64,000 nucleotides of DNA, taken from the NCBI RefSeq assembly GCF_008693105.1, contig NZ_VXKK01000034.1, forward strand, positions 1 through 64,000. Reading direction: 5' to 3'. The translations under genes were made by a program, and so were the position numbers. Position 1 is the stretch's first letter; every line of letters starts with the position of its first letter. The notes under the pieces are model-generated. The model did no database searches. It was not told the origin of the DNA and was given only the letters and a program-made list of their open reading frames with translations. The stretch comes from Corynebacterium flavescens (lineage in GTDB: Bacteria; Actinomycetota; Actinomycetes; Mycobacteriales; Mycobacteriaceae). Below are positions 57,735 to 64,000 of the stretch, one piece after another.

Positions 57735-58754
57735 GTGACTGAACACGCACACCTTTCAATCTTGGACTTTTGCACTATTTATGAGGGGGAGACCGCCGGG
57801 CAGTCCATGCAACGCTCGGTAGAAATGGCCCAGCTCGCAGAGGAGCTGGGCTTTTCCAGGATGTGGTACACCGAGCACCACAATATGCCGACTATTACCT
57901 CCTCCTCCCCCGCGGTTCTCATCTCCCACATCGGGGCTAAGACCTCCTCCATTCGGCTGGGCTCTGGTGGGGTGATGCTGCCCAACCACGCGCCCTACCT
58001 CGTGGCAGAGCAGTTTGGCACCTTGGCCGAGCTTTATCCCGACCGCATCGATCTGGGGCTAGGCCGCGCGCCTGGCACGGATATGCACACTTTGGGCCGC
58101 GCCCTGCGCCGCGATTCCCATGCCGCCGAGCGCTTCCCCGAGGACGTCAAGGAGCTTAGGGGCTATCTCGCTGGCAAGTCCCTCATCCCCGGCGTGCAGG
58201 CCATCCCGGGCGCCAATACCAACGTGCCGATCTACATCCTGGGCTCCTCCCTCTTCGGGGCCTCCTTGGCGGCCAAGCTCGGATTGCCTTATGCATTTGC
58301 ATCTCACTTCGCCCCGCAGCACCTAGAGCAAGCAACCTCCCATTACCGCACGCATTTCCAGCCCTCCGAGAGCCTCTCTGCGCCCTATGTCATCGCCGGC
58401 GTCAACGTCACAGCTGCCGATACCACGGAGGCTGCCGCCGCCGAGTTCGACCGCGTGGGATTGCGGCGCGTGAAGTCCTTTGCTGGGCGCGGGAAGAACT
58501 TCAGCGATAGCCAGATTAAGCAGATTCGGGACTCCTATCAGGGCCAGCAGATCCTCGACATGCTGAAGTACTCCGCGGTGGGTACTGCATCCGAGGTCCG
58601 CGATTATCTGGAGGACTTCCAGCGCCTAGCCCAGGCCGATGAGCTGATGATCTCCCTGCAGTCCACCACGCACGATGAGGTGCTTTCCTCAATGAAGATT
58701 CTTGCCTCGGCATGGGCGCTTGACCCTGCTCACGTGGCCGGCGCGCCGGCTTAG
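57735..58754 (+). CDS. Luciferase-like monooxygenase family protein
   Basis: This 339-residue LLM-class flavin-dependent oxidoreductase of the MsnO8 type has the signature WYTEHHNMPTITSSSP and GSGGVMLPNHAPYLVAEQFGTL. The substrate is unknown. In C. glutamicum the corresponding gene also lies after brnQ. The GTG at 57735 has GAGG and AAGG upstream. Confidence 0.9.
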   Translation: MTEHAHLSILDFCTIYEGETAGQSMQRSVEMAQLAEELGFSRMWYTEHHNMPTITSSSPAVLISHIGAKTSSIRLGSGGVMLPNHAPYLVAEQFGTLAELYPDRIDLGLGRAPGTDMHTLGRALRRDSHAAERFPEDVKELRGYLAGKSLIPGVQAIPGANTNVPIYILGSSLFGASLAAKLGLPYAFASHFAPQHLEQATSHYRTHFQPSESLSAPYVIAGVNVTAADTTEAAAAEFDRVGLRRVKSFAGRGKNFSDSQIKQIRDSYQGQQILDMLKYSAVGTASEVRDYLEDFQRLAQADELMISLQSTTHDEVLSSMKILASAWALDPAHVAGAPA

Positions 58755-58825
58755 AATTCACCCCCGTTAAGGCGGTTACACCCGTCCGTTTCCCCCCGGC
58801 CACCCCCACCGTCTAACCTGCTTCC

Positions 58826-60334
58826 ATGAATAGAACTCGGGTCGCACGGGCGGTCACCGCGCTGGCCACGGCCGCGTGCCTCAGCGGATGCTCAGCGGGA
58901 CACACCGCGGTCAAGGAAGCAAAGGGAGACACCGCTGCCGTCACCGTGGCCACCACGGCTGCGGCGACTTCCCTCGACTTCACCAACGTCGGCGGCGCGG
59001 CCATCCCTGCCGCCTTGATGAATAACGTCTATGAAACGCTGGTGCGCATCGATCCCGCCAGCGGAGACATCATCCCCGGCCTCGCGCAATCCTGGGACCT
59101 CAACGACGATGCCACCGAATACATCTTCCACCTGCGCCCGGGCGTCACCTTCAGCAACGGGGACGAGTTCACGGCTGACACCGCCGCCTTTTCCATCGAC
59201 TACGTCAAGGAATCCTGGACCAACGCGATCTCCGCGCAGATGAAGCCAGTGGCCTCAGCAGTCGCGTTAGACAAGCACACGCTCAAGGTCACGGTTTCCG
59301 CACGCTCCAACGGCTGGCTGTGGTCCATGGGCACGGCCACTGGGGCCATGATGACCCCCAACGGGGTGGATAAACTCGCCTCCGCGCCTGTAGGCACAGG
59401 CCCCTTCCAGGTCGAGTCCTTTGCCCCCGGCGAATACCTGGCACTAGCAGTGCGCCCTGATTACTGGGGTACGCCAGCTGCCCAAGACGTCACCATTCAA
59501 TACTTCCCGGACACCATCTCCTCCGTCAACGCGCTTAAGGCCGGCGGCATCGATGTGGTGTGGGCCGTCCAGAACCCAGAACTCCTCGATAACCTGGGAG
59601 CCGGAATCACCACCATGCGTGGCACCACCAACGGCGAGCTTTTGCTTTCGATGAATAACCAGGCCGCGCCTTTTGACGATCCCCGCGTGCGCCGCGCCGT
59701 GGCCTATGGGATTGACCGCAACGCGGCGAACCAAGTCCTCTGGGATGGAATGGCCAAAGACACCGGCGGTGCGCCCGTGTCCCCCACCGATCCCTGGTTC
59801 AAGGGCGACGAGTACTACCCCTACGATCCAGAGCGCGCTCGCGCCCTCATGGAGGAGGCCGGCGCGGTAGGCACGCAGCTGCGCATCACTACGCCCACCC
59901 TGCCCTATGCTCAGACGCTTTCCGAGCTGCTCTACTCGCAGCTGCGCGCCATCGGCTTTGACGTGAAGCTAGAATCCGCCGAGTTCCCCGCGCTCTGGTT
60001 AGGCCAAGTGATGGGCGCCAAGGACTACCAGATGTCACTGGTGGCCCACGTCGAGCCGCGGGATATCACCACGCTTTTTGGTAATCCCTCCTACTACCTC
60101 GGCTATGACTCCGAGAAGACTCGGGAATACTTCGCCACCGCCGATGCTGCACAGCCCGCGGACTACGCTCCCCTGATGGAGCAGGCCGTGGATAACATCA
60201 TGGCTGATGCGGGTGCCTATACCCTGATGAATATGCCCAATATCGTGCTCACGCGCGAGGGGGTGTCGGGGCTTAAACCCGATATGGTCACCGACGGCAT
60301 CGACCTCCACGAGCTGAAAAAGGAGCAGGCATGA
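58826..60334 (+). CDS. ABC transporter substrate-binding lipoprotein, peptide/nickel family
   Basis: This 502-residue SBP family 5 lipoprotein has the lipobox LSGC (Cys22) and a two-lobed fold with [19 protein letters not shown] and [18 protein letters not shown]. The ligand may be peptide, nickel chelate or another metal complex. Its stop overlaps the first permease by 4 nt. Confidence 0.9.
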   Translation: MNRTRVARAVTALATAACLSGCSAGHTAVKEAKGDTAAVTVATTAAATSLDFTNVGGAAIPAALMNNVYETLVRIDPASGDIIPGLAQSWDLNDDATEYIFHLRPGVTFSNGDEFTADTAAFSIDYVKESWTNAISAQMKPVASAVALDKHTLKVTVSARSNGWLWSMGTATGAMMTPNGVDKLASAPVGTGPFQVESFAPGEYLALAVRPDYWGTPAAQDVTIQYFPDTISSVNALKAGGIDVVWAVQNPELLDNLGAGITTMRGTTNGELLLSMNNQAAPFDDPRVRRAVAYGIDRNAANQVLWDGMAKDTGGAPVSPTDPWFKGDEYYPYDPERARALMEEAGAVGTQLRITTPTLPYAQTLSELLYSQLRAIGFDVKLESAEFPALWLGQVMGAKDYQMSLVAHVEPRDITTLFGNPSYYLGYDSEKTREYFATADAAQPADYAPLMEQAVDNIMADAGAYTLMNMPNIVLTREGVSGLKPDMVTDGIDLHELKKEQA

Positions 60335-61275
60335 GAACACCTTCTTCGTGGGGCAGCTCCCTCGCGCGCTTCCTGCTGAGCTTCTGGCTGGCCTCTGTCA
60401 TCATCTTCGTGCTCATGCGCGCAGTGCCGGGCAACCCGGCGCGCGTGAGCCTCGGCGTCAACGCCACCGACGAGGCCGTCGCTGAGCTCTCCACCCAGCT
60501 GGGGCTGGACCGCCCCCTGCTGGCACAGTATTTCGAGTGGTTCGGTGGATTCTTGCGCGGAGACTTCGGCGTCTCGCTAGCCTCCCAACAAGACATCACC
60601 CCCTTGGTGTGGGATCGCGTTCAGGTCTCTCTCATCCTTATCGTCGCCGCAATGGTGCTGGCGCTGGCAGTGGCAATCCCCGCCGGCATGTGGCTGGCAC
60701 AGCGCCCCAATGCCTTCGTTTCCGGTATCACGCAACTGGGCATCGCGGTCCCCAGCTTCCTCGTCGGTATCCTGCTTGTCGCCATCTTCGCCGTGCGCCT
60801 AGGGTGGCTTCCTGCCAATGGCTGGGTCCCGCCCAACCAGGGCTTCGGGCAGTTCCTCGCGCACTTGGTGCTACCTGTGGTCTCCCTCGCCCTTGTACAA
60901 GGTGCGATGCTCACCCGCTATGTGCGCTCGGCGATAGTCGATGTCATGAACCAGGACTACATCCGCACCGCCCGTGCTCTGGGCCAGTCACGGCGCGAGG
61001 CCTTACTGCGCTATGGGCTGCGCAACGCCTCCCTGCCCGTGCTCACCGTCATCGGGGTACAGCTAACCACCTTGGTCATTGGCGCGGTGGTCATCGAATC
61101 GGTCTTCGTCATCCCGGGGCTGGGCAGCATGCTCTTGCAGGCAGTCTCGGTCCGCGATCTCACGACGGTGCAGACGCTTGTCATGCTGCTCGTGGCCTTT
61201 ACCCTGCTCCTCAACCTCCTCACGGACGTGGCATATCGCCTCGTCGACCCACGCTTGAAGGCGGCACAGCGATGA
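60331..61275 (+). CDS. ABC transporter permease 1 (DppB type)
   Basis: This 314-residue permease has six helices and the EAA loop [20 protein letters not shown]. DppB-type permeases start with a [10 protein letters not shown] motif, seen here. The start and end both overlap the neighbours by 4 nt (ATGA). Confidence 0.9.
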   Translation: MRTPSSWGSSLARFLLSFWLASVIIFVLMRAVPGNPARVSLGVNATDEAVAELSTQLGLDRPLLAQYFEWFGGFLRGDFGVSLASQQDITPLVWDRVQVSLILIVAAMVLALAVAIPAGMWLAQRPNAFVSGITQLGIAVPSFLVGILLVAIFAVRLGWLPANGWVPPNQGFGQFLAHLVLPVVSLALVQGAMLTRYVRSAIVDVMNQDYIRTARALGQSRREALLRYGLRNASLPVLTVIGVQLTTLVIGAVVIESVFVIPGLGSMLLQAVSVRDLTTVQTLVMLLVAFTLLLNLLTDVAYRLVDPRLKAAQR

Positions 61276-62084
61276 ATCAATTACGTTTTGGCTCCATCCT
61301 CGTCGGCCTCACCGTCGCGGTGGCGGTCCTATCCCTCGTGTGGACCCCCTATGATCCCAACCTGGCCCAGCCGGCGGTACGCCTGGCTGATCCTTCCCTT
61401 CACCATGTGCTGGGCACCGACCGCTTCGGCCGCGACATTGCCTCTCGCATCATGGCAGGGGCCCAGATTACCGTCTTAGTCAGCCTCGTCGCAGTATTCA
61501 TCGCCGCCCTCATCGGCGTGCCGCTCGGCGTGTGGGCCGGCATGAAGCGCGGTCGCTTCATTGACCACGTCATCATGCGCGGCTCAGACCTCCTGCTGGC
61601 CTTTCCCGCACTGCTGCTGGCGATTATCGCCGGCGCTATCTGGGGGCCATCTTCCATCACGGCGATGATAGCCATCGGCGTGGCCGGCATCCCAGCTTTC
61701 GCGCGCGTAGCCCGCTCCGGAACCTTCCAGGCCATCACCCAGGACTATATCGCCGCCGCGCGTGTCTCCCGCATTCCGGAATGGCGCATCGCGCTGCGCC
61801 ACGTGGCCCCCAATATCGCGGGCCTCGTCATCGTCCAGGCCACTATCTTTGCCGCACTGGCCATCCTTGCTGAGGCCGGTCTGTCCTACCTGGGCTTGGG
61901 CGCCACACCTCCCACCGCCTCGTGGGGCCGCATGCTCCAGGATGCCCAATCGCTTCTGGGCAGCGATCCGCTCCAGGCGCTGTGGCCTGGCTTGGCCATC
62001 GCGGGCGCGGTCCTTGGCTGCAACCTGCTGGGCGATGCCCTGCGTGACTTTAGCGATCCTCGCCTCAAAGGAGATAAGAAATGA
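61272..62084 (+). CDS. ABC transporter permease 2 (DppC type)
   Basis: This 270-residue permease has six helices and the EAA loop AARVSRIPEWRIALRHVAPNI, with the conserved HVLGTDRFGRD near the start. The ATG at 61272 overlaps the upstream stop by 4 nt; it has its own stop at 62084. It forms the pore with DppB-type permease 1. Confidence 0.9.
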   Translation: MNQLRFGSILVGLTVAVAVLSLVWTPYDPNLAQPAVRLADPSLHHVLGTDRFGRDIASRIMAGAQITVLVSLVAVFIAALIGVPLGVWAGMKRGRFIDHVIMRGSDLLLAFPALLLAIIAGAIWGPSSITAMIAIGVAGIPAFARVARSGTFQAITQDYIAAARVSRIPEWRIALRHVAPNIAGLVIVQATIFAALAILAEAGLSYLGLGATPPTASWGRMLQDAQSLLGSDPLQALWPGLAIAGAVLGCNLLGDALRDFSDPRLKGDKK

Positions 62085-63517
62085 GCCTGCTCCACGTCCA
62101 GGATTTACGCATCGGCGGGCTCCTCGGCCCCTTAAGCTTCGATCTGGCACCCGGGGACAACCTCGGGATCATCGGTGAATCCGGTTCGGGCAAGTCCCTG
62201 ACGGCTCTGTCCATCATGGGCCTGCTCCCCCCGCAGTTGCGTGCGCAGGGCTCCATTGCGCTTGAGGAGCGCGAGCTCATCGGCTTGCCGGATCGCCGGG
62301 TACGCCCGCTGCGCGGCAGTGAGATGGCCATGGTCTTCCAGGAGCCTATGAGTGCGCTCGATCCGCTGATGCGGGTGGGCAAGCAGCTCGAGCTGGCCGG
62401 AAGCAACGACAGAGCGGCCAGCCTACGCGAGGTCGGCTTGGATCCCGCACTGTCCCCACGCTATCCCCACGAGCTCTCCGGCGGACAGCGCCAACGCGTC
62501 CTCATCGCGATGGCCATGGCACGCTCCCCGAAGCTGCTCATCTGCGACGAGCCCACCACGGCGCTCGACGCCACGACTGAACAAGAGATCCTCGATCTCA
62601 TCGCCTCCCTCGCCGCGCAGAAGGGCACCGCGGTGCTTTTTATCACCCACGATTTGAGCGTCATCGCGCGGATGTGCTCGCGCGTGCTTGTCCTGCGCCA
62701 GGGGCAACTCATCGAGTCGGGGTCTACCTCCGAGGTACTCGATAACCCGCAGCAGGATTACACCGCCCAGCTTATCGCCGCCTCGCGCCCCGCTGCCCCC
62801 GCTGCGCCTCGCCCGGTGGGGGATCCTCTGGTTGAACTAGACGGCGTCGCCAAGCACTTCGGCACCACCCACGCGCTTGACGATGTCACCTTCACCCTGC
62901 GCCGCGGCGAACGCCTAGGCATTGTTGGCGGCTCTGGCTCGGGCAAGACCACCACCCTCAAGCTCATTGCCGGCCTGGATGAGCCGACCTCCGGCACCAT
63001 CTCGGTGGAGGGACGCGTGCAGGTGGTTTTCCAGGATCCGCAGGGCTCGCTGGATCCGCGCCTGCCCATCTGGAAGACCATCGCCGAGGGCATCCCGAAT
63101 ACGGGCAAGAAACTCACAAGCGATAGGGCCAAGGTTTCGCGTCTGCTGGAGGAGGTTGGCCTGCCTGCCGATAGCCTCGACCGCTTCCCCCACGAGTTCT
63201 CCGGGGGCCAGCGCCAGCGCATCTCTATCGCCCGCGCCATCATCGGCGAACCCGATATCCTCTTGGCCGACGAGGCAGTCTCCGCCCTTGACGTCCTAGT
63301 GCGCGCGCAAGTACTCGCCCTACTCGACCGCCTAGTGGAGAACCACGGCCTGAGCCTCATCTTCATCTCCCACGACCTGGCCGTGGTGCAGCAGGTATGC
63401 AGTAGTGTTCTCGTCATCAACAACGGCACCATTGTCGAGCGCGGTAACACCGCCGACATCCTCGGTGACCCGCAGCATCCCTATACGCAAAAGCTCGTGG
63501 CGGCGCGGCAGGGTTAG
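62081..63517 (+). CDS. ABC transporter ATPase, DppD-DppF fusion
   Basis: This 478-residue protein carries two ATPase domains in one chain: GESGSGKS with LSGGQRQR and then GGSGSGKTT with FSGGQRQR, each with Walker B (LLICDEPTTALD, ILLADEAVSALD). DppD and DppF are usually separate. It overlaps the DppC gene by 4 nt and ends the operon. Confidence 0.9.
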   Translation: MSLLHVQDLRIGGLLGPLSFDLAPGDNLGIIGESGSGKSLTALSIMGLLPPQLRAQGSIALEERELIGLPDRRVRPLRGSEMAMVFQEPMSALDPLMRVGKQLELAGSNDRAASLREVGLDPALSPRYPHELSGGQRQRVLIAMAMARSPKLLICDEPTTALDATTEQEILDLIASLAAQKGTAVLFITHDLSVIARMCSRVLVLRQGQLIESGSTSEVLDNPQQDYTAQLIAASRPAAPAAPRPVGDPLVELDGVAKHFGTTHALDDVTFTLRRGERLGIVGGSGSGKTTTLKLIAGLDEPTSGTISVEGRVQVVFQDPQGSLDPRLPIWKTIAEGIPNTGKKLTSDRAKVSRLLEEVGLPADSLDRFPHEFSGGQRQRISIARAIIGEPDILLADEAVSALDVLVRAQVLALLDRLVENHGLSLIFISHDLAVVQQVCSSVLVINNGTIVERGNTADILGDPQHPYTQKLVAARQG

Positions 63518-63622
63518 TAACCCTCCACGACTGCGAGCCCCAGTCGCGCGTGCACGTTGCGGCGTTTCAGCCTCTTGCCCCCTGAAAGCTGCCAGCTGAC
63601 ACGACAAGAAATAATAAACTCT

Positions 63623-64000
63623 ATGTCGCCCGAGAAGAACTCAGCATCCTTCACTGATCAGGGAATTCCAACACACCAGGAACTAGTGATACCCGCTCTC
63701 CAAGCAGTCGCTAGCCTAGGAGGTTCGGCTGAGTCAGGTGAGATTGTTGACTATGTCATCGAGCACTACCCGAACTCGGAGTCACTTCTAGAGATCACAT
63801 ACCCTAAGCGGCCAAGTGTTGCGGTTCTCCCCGAGCGCGTCGCTTGGGCCCGTTCAATGGCAAAGCTAATTGGAGCCTTGGAGCAACCGACAAGGGGCAT
63901 GTATCTGATTACGAAACTGGGCGAAGGTCTACTTCAATTACCAGAAGAAAAGGCATTAGAGAAAGTCCGCGACCTGGATCGAGATTACTACCGTCAACAA
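63623..64000 (+). CDS. Mrr-type N-terminal domain protein, cut by window end
   Basis: The first 126 residues match the winged-helix Mrr_N domain of type IV restriction proteins: PTHQELVIPALQAVASLGG, then EIVDYVIEHY, LPERVAWARSMAKLIGALEQP and GMYLITKLGEGLL. The downstream nuclease is out of the window. The ATG has a weak ribosome site. Its base use is more AT-rich than its neighbour, suggesting acquired DNA. Confidence 0.8.
   Translation, partial: MSPEKNSASFTDQGIPTHQELVIPALQAVASLGGSAESGEIVDYVIEHYPNSESLLEITYPKRPSVAVLPERVAWARSMAKLIGALEQPTRGMYLITKLGEGLLQLPEEKALEKVRDLDRDYYRQQ

Noticed and set aside
60537..61271. Upstream extension of the second ABC permease
   Set aside because: The frame overlaps permease 1 in another frame; the true start at 61272 has the ATGA overlap and matches the family length.

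Overview
The window reads as a chromosomal segment of a mycolic-acid-type actinobacterium of the genus Corynebacterium. The evidence is gene content and order: homodimeric pyruvate dehydrogenase aceE beside a DUF3052 gene, dnaG/dgt, glyS-ArsR-zur, uppS-recO-era, ybeY-phoH-rsmE-dnaJ2-hrcA-hemW, fadD15/malQ, and aecD/brnQ followed by a luciferase-like monooxygenase. An MscCG-like mechanosensitive channel and GC-rich coding DNA agree with this. The species cannot be fixed from the sequence; something near C. aurimucosum, C. minutissimum or C. striatum is a guess.

Layout. 1-9.5 kb: tRNA-Val, DUF3052, aceE, a manganese ABC transporter (mntABC) behind an MntR-type palindrome, then an alpha/beta hydrolase, a free-standing acyl carrier protein and a HAD phosphatase. 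9.5-13.7 kb: a serine beta-lactamase-fold protein, a TRIC-type channel with a long cytoplasmic tail, an MscCG-like channel and a tRNA(CAT). 13.8-16.0 kb: tRNA-Asn followed by a small decayed accessory island holding a broken PIN-domain toxin gene and its broken partner. 16-25 kb: dnaG, a secreted guanyl-type RNase with an adjacent barstar-like inhibitor, a YbjN-like protein, dgt, a 37-residue peptide resembling corynebacterial cell-wall porins, a DUF218 protein and a large TPM-domain membrane protein. 25-31 kb: two related membrane-associated proteins, glyS, an ArsR repressor and zur, uppS, recO, era. 31-39.6 kb: one long minus-strand block (hemW, hrcA, dnaJ2, rsmE, phoH, ybeY, pyrG, pdxY, reading from high to low coordinates). 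39.7-42.2 kb: two overlapping CNNM/CorC-type proteins. 42.2-44.7 kb: an accessory block with an AbiEi/DUF559-like gene and a 13E12-type HNH nuclease gene, two palindromes each made of two perfect DnaA boxes, and an imperfect inverted repeat around the HNH gene. 44.7-54.7 kb: a helical protein of unknown function, fadD15, malQ, two small membrane proteins, a carboxylesterase, idi, a lipoprotein and an ABC exporter. 54.8-63.5 kb: aecD, brnQ, an LLM monooxygenase and a complete four-gene peptide/nickel-type ABC importer with coupled overlapping genes. The window ends inside a gene with an Mrr-type N-terminal domain.

The points most worth a second look are the HNH/DnaA-box block, the porin-like 37-residue peptide, the RNase/barstar pair, the loss of zinc ligands in DnaG, and the decayed PIN island with an isolated tetO-like site. 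Most other genes are ordinary core functions. Gene starts were adjusted where an internal ATG or GTG has the better ribosome binding site.
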